From Phlebiopsis flavidoalba (lineage: Eukaryota; Basidiomycota; Agaricomycetes; Polyporales; Phanerochaetaceae): a stretch of 64,000 nucleotides of DNA. Under the pieces are notes generated by a model, which ran no database searches, had not been told where the DNA came from, and saw nothing but the letters and a program-made list of their open reading frames with translations. The stretch lies in the NCBI GenBank assembly GCA_035772785.1, contig JAOCPU010000057.1, forward strand, positions 62,001 to 126,000. The letters are read 5' to 3'. Both the position numbers and the translations under genes were made by a program. Below, piece by piece: positions 35,438 through 47,989 of the stretch; the stretch's first letter is position 1, and each line of letters begins with the position of its first letter.

Positions 35438-36229
35438 AAGAATTAGACTCGAAAAAGGAAAAGGAGCTGTATTGGCGAAAAGTATGTAACGTGCTATTAA
35501 TACCCGATGTATCCATAAACCGCCCCATTTATATACCCAGAAAGTTTGATTAGTCTGCCATTGCACCCTGCGAAATTTTTTCATGTGTTATACGCTTTCT
35601 ACCCATATCTTCTCTTCCTCGCCAAGTTATTAGCTTGGCCAACACCTTCTCGTTTTTGTGCTAATGCGTCATAATGAACACCCAGCGACACGCATCCGGT
35701 GCTTGTTGCAGGCACCTGCAACATGCTGTTAGGTCATATTAATGCACCACCATGTGTCTACACAAGGTTCACATACCAAGCTGTGTAGATACCGACTCAA
35801 CTCCCACTTGCGATTGAAGGCGAAGGAGCGAAGTCAGGGCGGTCAATTATGTTTATTCTGGATGTTACGAGGGGCTGCAAGTGGCGTGTATGTGTAACTG
35901 GGTGAGTATATCGCATTTGTCTCTCGTCCACCTAATGGGCGGGTTGCACCTTCACATAAACGCTCCGACCTGTCACCTAAAGGCTATCATGCACAGAATT
36001 GCTTTACAGATTCGATCAAGTTGTTGGATGGGCTTGAAAGCCCCTCGGGGTCACGATACATCGTCTTCTTTCGCACATGTCAAGGTAAAGCGACATCAGC
36101 AGAATACATCTTCACGCACCCGTTCTTGTGTCGCGTGTGCACGCAAGGTTACACCCGTGTAAGGAGACACATCCGCTACCATGAGGGTGTTCTCTCAGCC
36201 CATTAATCCATTAGCCGTCAAGTCTATTC
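35438..36229. other. Intergenic, no gene seen
   Basis: Between RSA3 and the convergent hydrolase remnant. The plus-strand frames at 35,881-36,206 lack a domain. Confidence 0.45.
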
Positions 36230-37085
36230 GGGCGTCAGTGCTAGTGATATCACACGTGACAGTTTCATACCCGAAGAGTCCACAGCCTCTCACTATTGTC
36301 CCGGTTCAAAGTTATTGAAGAGCCTTCTCTCGAGTTTCTCCCAGACGTCCCGCCGACGGTGCCCCGCGCTTCTCCCCCGACCCCAACCCGTCGCGCATAC
36401 TGCCGCAAATCCGATCTCCGGTGACTCACCTCCCGGTTAGAAGGAGGAAGGGCGTCAATCCACCAGGATCAGCGAAAGAAAAGGGCACCTTCGCCGATAG
36501 GAATACTCTAAAAATTCAAGGGTGAGTACTCTAATCTTACTATCAGACAACTCGACTCACCCAGCAACATCCGCCTAGGGAATGCCCAATGCAAACAATG
36601 CTGTCTGTATTTCCGTCTTAATGTACGGCCCATCGGGACCATGGGCCTTGACAAACCGATGCACGGCTTCGGCATACCGCTCGCACGAGACTGGTCACGA
36701 ATCAGCAAGTCACTCAGAACAAACAACAACTGTCACGCACAATACTCGTCATACGGCGGGGCGCTGAGCAGCGGCGCGTTCCACACCGCCGACTCGCCAT
36801 GGTTGGGGCACTCGACAGCCCCACGCCTCGCGAATCGGCGTGGCACCGCCAACGCGACAAAGAGCGTCGCTTATGTTACGAGCACAGGCTCAAAAATCTC
36901 TTTGTGAAAGCTCGTCGAGTGCAACAGAAGCAGCGTCACTGCGGCGATGGCGTCTGTTGTGGTGGCGGCGCGAGCAACTCAAAGCGCCGGCGTGCGCGTT
37001 AGCGTTTGGCACACGTCACGTGGAACGAGGGTAGCTCGCGTCGCTCGGGCGGGAGGCAGACGGAAGTGTGCTTGGAGCCCGCCAT
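36230..37085 (-). pseudogene. Alpha/beta hydrolase, broken or error-laden
   Basis: The minus strand from ATG 37,085 (MAGSKHTSVCLPPERRELPS) reads, across frames, through LLLHSTSFHKEIFEP near 36,900, ECPNHGESAVWNAPLLSAPP near 36,790, YAEAVHRFVKAHGPDG near 36,650 and the nucleophile elbow GHSLGGC near 36,580. Oxyanion and Ser motifs fit the alpha/beta-hydrolase fold group 1 proteins of basidiomycetes. An intron gtgagtcg...ttttag follows the elbow. The C-terminal part with the acid and His is poorly readable. There are at least four frame breaks and several in-frame stops, more than in its neighbours, so it may be a true pseudogene. Substrate unknown. Confidence 0.6.
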
Positions 37086-37589
37086 GGTGGCAGCACCTTG
37101 GTGGTACGAGATCAAACCTGCGCTGGTTATTTTAGAGGGTGTGTCTTGTGATTGTGATTGTTGGGCAAAGTAATTAGACTCAGACAGGTCCTAATCAAAT
37201 GTTGTGTTTTTCGGACAGGGCCGAGTTGTAGTAGCTCATTGTTTTGGACGCTGGCCAGATGAGTTCACCACGAAGTGCTTGGACAAAGCCTATGATATGT
37301 AGCCCCCTAGGGGTTTTTGCATTCACCTCACATACAAAATCAGTACAGAAATGACATGAACTTCTCGTCGTCGGTATAAGTCAGTTGCTTCCTATGGACC
37401 GCCACCATCCCACACGTCCCATGGTAGCATGGAAACTACAAATGAATAGAACACGTCTTCTAATGACAAAGTTTACCACCGACCCAGAACCGGTTCTCCT
37501 CTCTCACACGCGACGAAACGTTGCCACAATGCTCGAGATGTCACGGAATGCGTCGCCAAACGCGAAAACAGCGACACGGCCCTACGCGC
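37086..37589. other. Intergenic, no gene seen
   Basis: Region between the URB1 end and the start of the hydrolase, both on the minus strand. It would contain the URB1 3' untranslated region and the hydrolase promoter. Confidence 0.45.
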
Positions 37590-40500
37590 CTAACTACGCT
37601 GCGCACAAACCTCCCGTCTCGCCCATTCGGCGCCCGTCGGTGCGGCATCCGCGCCGACGATGGCACGCCACACCAGCAGCCCTACTCGTACTCGCTTTGA
37701 GCCCGCGTCCCATGCCGACGTCCTTCTCGTCCCGTTGCCATTGCCATTGTAAAGCGCACCATAGGCTCTCAACGCAGTATCCCCAAAGCGCGAGTGTGTC
37801 CTCGGACCGGGTCTGCCACGAGCGCGGTCGCGGTGTGCGAAGCTTCGAGAGACACAGGACGGAGGCACGGATGTGTGCTGGGGTGGCGTGTCCTGCTCGA
37901 GTATGTGTAGCTGTTTTGTAGCGGTGGCGATGAGGGTGCCAAGTTCTTGCGGGGGCGCGGGGGCCGCACTCAAACGCAGTATAATACGTACGACGTGCAC
38001 AAGGACGTCGCGGTCGCACACTAGAGTCTAGTGAGTGGGGCAAGGGGTGATAGAATAAATGACTACTGACCCGTGTCCTGCAATAGCCTGAGAAGACACC
38101 TGCTCGTGACCGCGCGCCACTCGCCCGCCCAGTCGCGCTCTCAAGGCGTGGGAGATCCATGACTGCAATGACGTTCTCGATGATCTTGACCCAGGCCAAA
38201 GCCTCGGTGACCCGGATAGTCTGCAGCTGTAGCTCGATCCAGGATAGCAGCGCCGACCCGAGGACGAGGGACGTTGCAGCCGCCTTGTTGCATGTCAGGT
38301 TGGCAAGAAGAAGCTGGGGTGAAGATAAGCGCGACGTCATTCATGAATCACGGACGACGTACCTCGAGCGCGCCCCGTCGCAGGTTCTGGTCGTGCGCCT
38401 CGCTTTGGAAGATGCTGGCGACGAGATCCCAGGTGTGTCGCCGCTTTAGCACGCGCCATTCTTGGCGCCCTACCATTCCGTCGGCTAGGAAGCGTATGAT
38501 CCATGTGCGTTCCTTCTTCCATTGGTCGTCGGGCGCTGTAAAGTGTGCTGTAGAGCAGAGGTACGTCGGACGTATCGAACTCGTAACGCTGTAACAAGAA
38601 GCGGGCAGTGAGAGGGTACGTAAATGTTCGCCGGGTAGAACACCCCACGGAGCGCATGAGCGAGATGGAGCGTCGAGAACGCTGGGAGACGGGGAGGCTC
38701 TTCCTCCGGACTGTTACGGGGGAACGTGTTCCTTCAGCAAGTTCAGTATGTGCAGAACGTGAGCCTTCTCTTGCATATCCGCATCCTGTTAGAGCATTAG
38801 AGAACACTTTAGACCAATTTTACAACCAATTTCATGAACGCACTCACTTGCCAGAACGGAATACAACCCCGCGACCTGCGACATCGCCAGTGCCCGGACC
38901 TCGCCCTTGTGTGATGAAAGTGCCCGTACAAGCAAGCTGACAACATTCGTACGGAACAACTGCACCCCATCCCAGTGCACATTCGTCGGTACGCCTTCCG
39001 CTAGCATCCGTGAAAAAGAGCAGTATGACGAAGACAGGATCGTAGACCCGCTTATCCGGCACTTCTTCACAATCGCCCAGGTCGCCGCCGTAGCGTTGCG
39101 GGAAAGATACGCAGGTCTTCATGATGCGCACAGAGTCTAGCGCCTGTAGGGCCTCGAGAGCCGTCGTAGACGAGGATCCTGGGGTAGGCGACCAGCGTGA
39201 CAGAAGCGACGAGACGGAGGCTTTGCGTGTTGTCTCGAAGAGCTGGAGGACCGAGAGAAGTCGGCGGTCTGCTGTGCCGAGTGTGCCACCATGAAAACGG
39301 CTTGAAGGGGCTCAACATGGCTCGGTTGACAGGATGTTCGCAGGATGGTAGGTGGAACAGTTTGTGCCAAGAGGTTGACGACTGCGGCCCTGGCATCGAC
39401 GTTCCCTCTCGACGCCAGGATATGCCAACACCTGAACTTCGGGTGCTGTACGACGTTCTGAATATACTTGTTGACCGTGACGGGCTGGCAGCAAAGTCAA
39501 CAGTGCATTTGAATACAACTTGAACGGAGGTACTCACTTGAATTGCACACGATCAAGCAGAGTTTGCAGAAACACTAGGGCGTCCTTGTCCGGAAGGTGA
39601 TTCTGAATCACCACCGAGACTACAGATTCAGCATAATGTGCCTTCACTTCAACTCGCTCCAGACCTCGTCGGAGTATGCCCAGCGTCTCCTTGACGTCCG
39701 CGGAAATCATCCTGTCTGAAAACACTTCAACAGCCCCATTTGAGCCCCCTCGTTTACTACAGCGGAATCCTAGCTGCCCTCCATGACCGAGGACCATGGC
39801 GAGCTCGCACAGAGTGCGTTGAACTTTCTTGACTTGAGCTCGCGTACCTTGAAGGTCCGCAAAACAGTCTTCGAGCCAACAGCAGGGTGGGTATCGGCGA
39901 CGGCTTTGATGGAAAATAGCACGCCACGACGGGAACTCGTGTTCGAATGGGCCAGGCGTCTCGCGGCGAGCAGTGTCTTGCAGACAAGACCGAGCATTTC
40001 GTCATCCTCCTGGCTGAAGAAGGTCGAAGAGAGTTAAGGACGTGTCAAACAACGCCTGTAGCACCATGGTGACATGTCTTGGCAAACGGGTTGTCCAGCG
40101 CCCGCCGCGGAACCACTGCACGACAGTATCTCTTTGCGACGCCTGACTGTATATAAGACGCGCGATGATAGAGGCAGTAAGGTCCGTCCATGTTGTTCGC
40201 TCGAGGAAGGGCGCCAGTTCAATTGAGAACGTGTTCGATGTGAGAGCGCATCCCAGCGAGAGCAGGATTGTTTGACAACGTCGCCGAGAGTACGCTGAGA
40301 ACCGTCATTCGGGAGAGATTTGCCGTCGTAAAAGGCTGGTAGACACGCATCAACCGCAATGTCCGATGACTTGCTCCCCAAGCAACGCTTTCCGGGATGT
40401 TGCTTTTGAATGCTGAGTAGCACTGGTAGACGAGAGGCGATCCCAGACGCTGGCACCTTGTTTTGTCGAACGGGCCAGAGTGACATCATGGCTTCCAATA

Positions 40501-43500
40501 CCACTGGGAGTTTTGAGTTGCTGTACCCTAAGGATGACAGTCGGTTCAAGTAAGGCCAGGATTTGAGATACGTCCATAACCTGCAACCAAGTAGTAGCGG
40601 TGTGATCTGTGCCTTAATCAGTATCGAAAACGAACGGAGAGGTGTATACATACCTGATCCTCGGTGGCAGTCTGCAAGTTCTCGGCCAGCTTATGGGCCC
40701 AAAACTCCGTAAATGTTGATACCAGCTCTCTGTCAGCCGCATTGTCAGTGTCAATGGTCTCAGACAAACAATTCTCCCAATTCTATGGAGTCTATTAGTG
40801 GGCTATTCGCATGCCTAGCGAGGGGATGCACCTTTGTGGGCAGCTGAGGGAAGTATAGCTCTGCAAAACTCTGAATAGCATCGAGCTTGAACAAAAACTG
40901 CTTGATGTCCTGAAGGGCGACTGGTCTCGAAGTCTTGACCTTCTGAACGATGGTAGTCAAGAGATTAATGAGCCCCACACTTGCAAAGTCGGATGGGCTG
41001 GCCGCGCCGAGCCTGTGGCCAACGAGGACGCAGAGCGCGCGCTTGACGTTGACGGTAGAGTCTGTTGGAATATGGCGGACGAGAATGTCTCTTGACATGG
41101 GCTCGCCAGCCAGAGTGGCTGACAAATGCAGAGACAAGGTGGTGAAGCTAAGCCTATATATCGAACATCAGCTAACCTTGGATGTTTGAGCCAAATGAGT
41201 AGCCTTTACCGGTTAGACCACTGCTCAAGTGCTCGGGCAAAGTCTTCGGAAGTTCCGGCTGTGGGTGACGTTAAAGTGCAGAATGGTGTCCACTGTAGAT
41301 GCAGATACGCCGCTAGTGGCAGATAAAACAATAGCTCCAATTGCTTCGAAGTCACGTAGGGGGTTGTAAAGCGCAGTGAATCGATGCCATTGAGTTCGAA
41401 GACTAGTCGTTCTTGACTTCGTTCGGTTCGGAATCTGAATGGCTTTATGAGTATCGTGACGGTGCAAATGAGAATCCAACGCACCTAGACCTGCTTGCTC
41501 AATTTGATGTAAGAATGTATTCACTACCACGTTATCGTCTACCGCCATTGGCGAGGACGAAGTTGTTAGTGCGATCGAGCTGTTGCGAGTACTTGACACT
41601 CTCGAACAACGGCGGCGTGTACGCTTTCCCCGAGATACTGCGCGTCGAATGAAAGCGACCCGATCGAAGTGGCTACAGCTTCCAGAGGCTGGAGAGACGG
41701 CAATTTTTACCCGCCATCGCGAACATGAGCTTTCGGACGAACGTTGATACCGCCCAGGACGTCCGAGGGAGGCAGTATGTTCCGTTCACCTCGCTTGGAT
41801 CTGCTCAAGTACTGTAGCGAGCATTCGGACTGGGTAAAATGCTTGGGTCTTGCGTCTCATTGTTTGCCTTGCACAACGATTGGAGCTCTTCATGATACCG
41901 ATATGGTGTCTTGATACAACGTTGAAGACAGTCGTCCAAGAAAGCGACGACTGCCTCTGCCTCGTCACTAAGCGGTATTGTACCATCCGGGGCCTGAGCT
42001 CCGGGCGCACGTCTGGTTGCAGGAAGAGCCTCGAGCCATATGTCGACTTCGTCGGCATCGTGCTGGCTGAAAGGCCGCAGTGGTTGACAGCGTCTGACGG
42101 AGGAGACTGGCTACCGCGGATTGCATGGCACGTCGATTTGCGCGTGTATACAGGCGCGAGCAGGATCTGCAAGTTGCCCTTCGAGCCTAGAAGAACAATT
42201 AGAATCTAGAAGTTACGCCACAAGAGTACGCCTACCTGACTTGCCCGTCCATGAGAAATCCTCGCTTTCCTTCAACAACCGCAGGCACATGCAGTTGCCT
42301 CCAACGCCACCAATCCAGGGTTTGGGCCAACACTATCATCTTCAGCACCCTCATGCAATCCCGCCAATAGCTTCCCGACGTCAAACCGTGTCTCCGCCAA
42401 CAAGACTTGGCAAAATGCTCATGATATAACCACAGTAGTCTCTGTGCACTCTCTGCAAGTAGTGCCGCACGCGAAAAGTGCGCCATGGTCCTTGGTCTCC
42501 GCGGCCGCGGCCGCAGCATCTCGGCCGTCTTCTGCTGGTCCGAATGCAACAATGACCTGGAAGTCGGGAACACGGCGTGTGGCTTCGCGCTCAACCTCGC
42601 GGCAGCGTCGCGTCCACTGACCTTTCTTCCTGATCCTCTTCAAGTGCGAGCGCCGCAGCGGTTAGGCTACGGACAACATCGCCGAGGAAGCTTGGTGAGT
42701 TGTTGGGCTTTGGCGAAGGCAAGCGCGGTGCAATGTTGAACGAGCGGGGACGTGGATTGGAGACCACGTGAGATATGTACTTTGATGTTCACAGATGGAA
42801 GGATGTTTTCGAGTATGGTGGATAGCGAGCGGTGGGGTGGGACGATAGAAGTCTGTGCCGGGAAGGATGAAGGAGGCTTGAGGAACAGGTTGCGAGATGA
42901 CGAGGCCAAAGAAGGCGATGTTCGCGATCCATTAGAGGATAAGCGAGGTTCAAGTGTCAAGGCGGCTGCGTGCCAATAACTGAGAAGAAATGTTAGTCGG
43001 TATCACGCAAATGAGACCTCATGGAACCAACGTACCCGGCTATCAGCTCTGGACACGCTTTCAAGAATCCTTAAGGCCAACTCCTGTTGTCTTGCGTCCT
43101 CGGTTGACTTTTCAAGCTCTTCAGGATCCAGCCAATATTTTATTGTAGATTCGTACGCTGCGGCGCTGCCCCGTTTTCAAAATCTGGCTCCACAGACGCT
43201 TGGTCCTCGACTTCGCGAGGATACCAACCTCTTTATCCCTGAAACAGATTCCCGTGCCGGGTCTTGTACAAATGGCAAGCAAGAAGTGGTGCGCAAACAT
43301 CCGCTCGGGACAGACTCCTGTGTATCGCCCCTCGGGCACACTGCGCTCATACAACCTAACGGGACCTTGCGACGTCATTAGCCCAGCAAGTTGCACGTCG
43401 CGCAGATACGTACTTGTTGCACTGTCTGCATCATTGAACAAAAACTTTGATCTTGGCCGTCCCGTTTGATTTTCGGATCACACACACCACAGTCCGGTCC

Positions 43501-44494
43501 AACAGCACTCTAATACCCGTCTGACGACGGTGTGAGAATCCTGAGGCAGCCCTTTGAAGATGCCGAGGAGATTCTCCCGACGTTGATCGAGGAAGGCAGT
43601 TTTGACAGCGCTATTCGTGGTCGCATCTATGAATGACAAAGGAACAGAACGTATAACGTCCGAATGTCTGACAAATTTCGAAATTAACTGCAATTATTGG
43701 TCGCTGCAGGGGGACGAACGTACCGGGTCTCGCCAGAATAATCGATACTGTCCTCACCTTTACTACGCCGGCGCATATGCAAAAGCTTCGGAAGAGACTG
43801 TCGCAGTGTTAGCTGAGGTGATGAGCTGGAGTAAGTAAAGCACCTTCAGCTCCCATGGAAAGACGTCCAGAATTATGCGACGTTCGCGTCCCCCCGGCAA
43901 ATGAGGACAGGGTAAGATACACTTTCAAGGTGACGAGAAGAAGCTCGTTGTGGGTCGTTGACAGGTACGAGTTGAGCTTCGACGACCATTGATTGGACAG
44001 GACACCGCGGATAACGGGGATTGCGTAGGAGTGATAGGTGTATGGGTTGAGAGCAAAGTGATGACACAGGACAGAACCGACAAGACTAGGTTGGAGAGCT
44101 GTGAGACTTGTCTCTACAAAGCAATAATCAGCATTGCTACAAGTGGCGACAATTCATTCCGCACCGTATTTGTCCTTTCCCACAGCTCAAATAGATCCAG
44201 TGCACCCTGGTCAATATCCAACCAAGACTTGACCAAGAGCAGCCGCTCGTCATCTGCAGCAATATGTTCTTCGTGTTTTACGGTCAGTTGATTGCGCAAG
44301 GCGGTGAGAGCTAATCATGATAAGACTTCAGTGCTACTCATACACAAATACTAGGTTCACTCGCCTTCTACCAGCGTAGCCTCATTTTGACTTCTAAGAC
44401 TTTGGCGTACATCCGACGCCTTTTGAAACCTGTAGCCATGCCTGGAGTTCTGCCCAGGCTTGTGGTCGGTTGTGGGTTTGGAGCGAGGAGGCAT
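37590..44494 (-). CDS. URB1: Nucleolar pre-ribosomal-associated protein 1 (URB1/Npa1)
   Basis: Large HEAT/armadillo-like scaffold of early 60S pre-ribosomes in the nucleolus. The start is ATG 44,494 (MPPRSKPTTDHKPGQNS). Landmarks, N to C: LTALRNQLTVKHEEH near 44,290, GALDLFELWERTN near 44,210, GLPQDSHTVVRRVLE near 43,540, TGVCPERMFAHHFLL near 43,300 and ICTRPGTGICFRD near 43,260 (start of the URB1 N-terminal domain). Next come ENILPSVNIKVHISRG near 42,790 and many helical repeat fragments from 42,600 to 39,100. Late motifs are DKRVYDPVFVILLF near 39,040, SLLVRALSS and RALAMSQVAGLYS near 38,900, ANLTCNKAAATSLVLG near 38,290, WVKIIENVIAVMDLPR near 38,160 and QELGTLIATATKQLH near 37,930. About 6.9 kb fits a protein of roughly 1,800-2,000 residues with many introns. 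Intron 1 has a GC donor. Frame breaks are frequent. The stop near 37,590 is approximate. Confidence 0.85.
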
Positions 44495-46322
44495 AGAGGC
44501 CTCTCCAGGTTCGCAAACGATGCCTCACTCTTGTAAAGAGTTGGTCTGAACCCAATGGAAGACTTGAATTAGCAGACTACTGGCGGTAGAATCTATGCCT
44601 GAAAGGGCGCTAAATCAAAAAGACGAGTAGAGTAGGCGCCCAAAAGTTTGAAGAGAGGCGCCATAGACGCTGCCCAATCATCACAGATTATGTAATGCTC
44701 GTCGTCACTGCAACTTGAATTGATCCTGCGCTTTCTCTCTCTATCCTCGGGTCTACCAATATGTTTGAAAGTACTCTGCTACGCTGTAAGCTATTATAGC
44801 GTGGCGTTTCCTCAATATGTACTCGGCCATTGGCTATACTAATCTTACGAGTCGTAGCACGACCAACTCCCATCTTCTCATGGCTTGCACGCTTTGCCGT
44901 CCAATCTTGACTCTTTGATTGGCACAACACTTGATCATCCGTCCCTCTTTCAACGTTCGTCAACCCGGAATCACACTCTATTCAAGGAACAGGCCTCGAA
45001 GTCTACAGCACACAACAATGTGTGTCAAGTAAATGGCATAGCTCACATCCACAAGCATCGTGAGTGATGCGCTCTCTTTGAATGCTTTAGAGCGATTTCT
45101 CTTAGCTTATTCCCTTCCTTGATAGCAAAAACCATGGTGTCAGCGAGCTGTAGAGCTGTACACATTCTTTCCGGGACCTGAACCGCATTTCGAGGTTTGA
45201 TCCCGAGGCCTTGATGGGCTTACTCAAAATGCGCGGTTGGCGCGAAGTGTATTCGTTTAATATCTTGCTGCGATCAAATTTTCCCGAGTTGCCGACCGAG
45301 CAGCTCTCGATGAATGCGGCGGCACATCTCCCCCTCAAGGTGCCAAGAAATGCCGATGCACATATCGGATACCGAGGACGGTAAGAGAAATCGGATCGTT
45401 TACTGGACGCCCATAGAAGGTTTGCGATATACGAATGCATGCTGTCTCCGTGTCTGAAGCTGTCCGTCAGGTCCCGCTGTCAATACTGCGGAAGGAGTGA
45501 CGGACAGCCCTCAATTCGGAATCAGGCACAGGCGCAAAAACCCACCTCTCTCACCGTTCAGGATGGCACCACCGTGCTCTCGTCAGATCTCGCCTCACAC
45601 ATCCCACTCCTAAACATTGGTTGCGGTAGCCACAGAGCTTGTACTTCAATTGCGTGGTGCGCATAACGGTGTTTGTACACTGGGTACACCCTAGATGGTT
45701 GTGCGATCACGATCTGCGAGCGTGGATGCCTCGACCCGGAAGCCGTTGTCGGTCAGAAGCTATCCACTCTAATGCCTCGCACTAGAAGATCTTGTGATGT
45801 AACCGAGGTTGCGGTGAGGCATTTCTGCAAACAAAACGTTCCTAATTGATTGCTCACCGCGATATTTCCCAGGGTCCTATTTGCTCGGACGTATCGTGAG
45901 ACACTTCCAGGCTTGCGTCCAATGCGTGCTCGTACATTCACACTCCTCATTCCAATCATGTGGTGTGTCCCGGGCAGTGACTCCCATTCGGAATTGTATT
46001 GATCTTACGAAAAGCTGCGCATTGCACTAGTAATGCTCGCGTGGATCACCAGTTCGACGCGGGTATCCCGAGGATGGCATTCTACTTTCCGGTATCCTCG
46101 CTTGTTTCAGTCGTGTGAGAGATGTGGAGATATTCCAGGTGTCTCAAGGGTCCCAAAACAGGCCGCATATGTTCGGAGAAGACAGTGCGTGTGGGTGTTA
46201 TTCCCCCTTTTCGTGCATAAGCTCGACCAAAACTAAGGGGGTCTATACCTAGCCCGACTGCTTGTTATGATCGTTGCCTGAGCAGGTCCCCGCGGGCGTG
46301 AGTGTAGAACACGTTTTCGACG
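44495..46322. other. Intergenic, unassigned open frames
   Basis: No recognised gene. A 112-codon minus-strand frame at 45,102-45,440 (Arg/Ser-rich) and plus-strand frames at 44,885-45,067 and 45,439-45,666 lack domains. The URB1 promoter should lie next to 44,495. Confidence 0.4.
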
Positions 46323-46333
46323 TCTATATAAGG
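46323..46333 (+). promoter_or_regulatory. TATA box of the cupredoxin-like gene
   Basis: tctatataagg lies 82 bp before the ATG at 46,415, followed by a CT-rich stretch (cgtccctccttcgtcgcccc) typical of basidiomycete transcription starts. Confidence 0.6.
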
Positions 46334-46414
46334 CCTCGAGAAGGTGAGGCAAATTTGCAGCGTCCGTTTTCGTCCCTCCTTCGTCGCCCCTCGAAGTTTC
46401 ACCCTAACACAAAA

Positions 46415-47399
46415 ATGCGCACCACCGCCGTTACCGCCGCGCTTAACATGTCTGCAGTCACCTGGGCCTCGCCCAGAACCAGACATGTTCAACGTGTGTC
46501 TCGCTTTGGCTTGCCTCTTTGCTCGGCGACACCATTGCTAATCACCATGCATTTCATAGATTCACGTCGGTGCTGAGGCCGCAGCGATCCAGAGCGGAAT
46601 TTTCCAGTACATCCCTCCAACATCACCGCACACGTGTCGGAATTCGACTATCACCTTCACATAGGAAGGGCGCCCCCGGGCAACACACAGTGCACCCAGA
46701 GTGACCGCTGATAACCCCTGCCAGCCTGCGCCTCCAATGGCATTCGACTCTGGGTTCCTGTTCATCCCTATGGGCACCACTAGTGGTTCCCCACTTGGAA
46801 CATTACTATACCAACATGACTCTCGTGTGAGCCTCAGTGTACTAGCTTGTACTATGCAACTATGAAAACCCAACACCCGTGGCAGCGATCTACTTCTACT
46901 TGCGCGCAGCTCGCCCCTGCTTCCCACTGATAAAAGCGCGGCATGGTTGGGTACGTATCCCTAACATATTCACACACCTACAAACCCCTAACGAATCTTT
47001 AGCTCTATCAACGCCCCCCTGAACGGCAACGCCTCATGGGAGGCCGTCTGGACTGCCGCCCAGGCCATAAACGGGACACTACCAGGCCAGCCCCACTGCC
47101 GGCGCACCGCTGTCGGGGCGTGAACGTGAGCATCACCGCTGCGCCAGGCCCCATCCCGACGACGACGGGGGGTATCATGGGTGTCGACCTCCCCGGCGCG
47201 TCCGGACAGCGAGCGGCGGCGCAAGCGGCGCATCCGGCGCATCTGGATCGAGCCCACTAGCGGCGCTTCGGCACGAGCTCGGGCACTGGCGCACCGTCTC
47301 CGTCCCACCACTACTTCCGGCGCGATGGCCAATGGCCGTTGGCGGACTCACCCTTTTCGTGTCAGCGGTGTTCGGGCGCGTTTTTGCTATAGGGTGCAG
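46415..47399 (+). CDS. Secreted cupredoxin-like Ser/Gly-rich protein
   Basis: It starts MRTTAVTAALNMSAVTWAS, a likely signal peptide. It then reads across frames VGAEAAAIQSGIFQYIPPNI, AFDSGFLFIPMGTTSG, FYFCAQLAP near 46,890, and KRGMVG, an intron near 46,950-47,001, SINAPLNGNASWEAVWTAAQ and NVSITAAPGPIPTTTGG. A Gly/Ser/Ala linker and a hydrophobic tail (MAVGGLTLFVSAVF) before TAG 47,397-47,399 suggest a GPI anchor. This layout is that of fungal plastocyanin-like, serine-rich extracellular proteins. The His/Cys/His copper ligands cannot all be read because frame breaks fall near them (for example at GNTQCTQ near 46,680). Function unknown, likely cell-wall linked. Confidence 0.65.
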
Positions 47400-47989
47400 A
47401 GCTTTCGAGGCTGAGTTTGAGATCCGGTTCGTCGACTACAGTGAAGTTATTAATCCCATAAATACAATATGCAGGCTGGTTGGGTGGTGGGGTGTACGTC
47501 TGCGATAGACAGCCAAGACATTTTACTCCATCTTCGCCCATGATACTAGTGTAAATACCTTTATAACCGGGCACTCGGTTTTCGGTTCGAACGTCAGAAA
47601 CTGCGAATGAACTATTGTTATTCCTTACGGACTGCGCGGGGTCAGGTCAGCTCGCGAGCTCGCAAGTGATGCTGATAAAGTAGGTTTGCTAGCAGCGTGA
47701 ACACATACGAAGGAACTAGTGCCACAGCGGTCATCATAAACTAAACATAACAAGTTCTGGTCGGTCGAGACCTGTAGTCTCAAGACTAGATGCGACGGTA
47801 CACAAGGAAATGCACAGACCGGCTGCACAGGTAACGCATCTCCGTACAAGAATAGTCCTCCCGCTACGTATACCAGTGGTGGTAAACGGATGCCCATACT
47901 TTCGCCGGGAGCCTTCGGCAACCATGGTGGAGCTTCTCCCGCCAAAACAAGAATTCAGACTCTGGGGAAAGAAGACTCAGGCGCGTGGC
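47400..47989. other. Intergenic, no gene seen
   Basis: Holds the 3' side of the cupredoxin-like gene. A 106-codon minus-strand frame at 47,625-47,945 has hydrophobic stretches but no recognised family. Confidence 0.4.
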
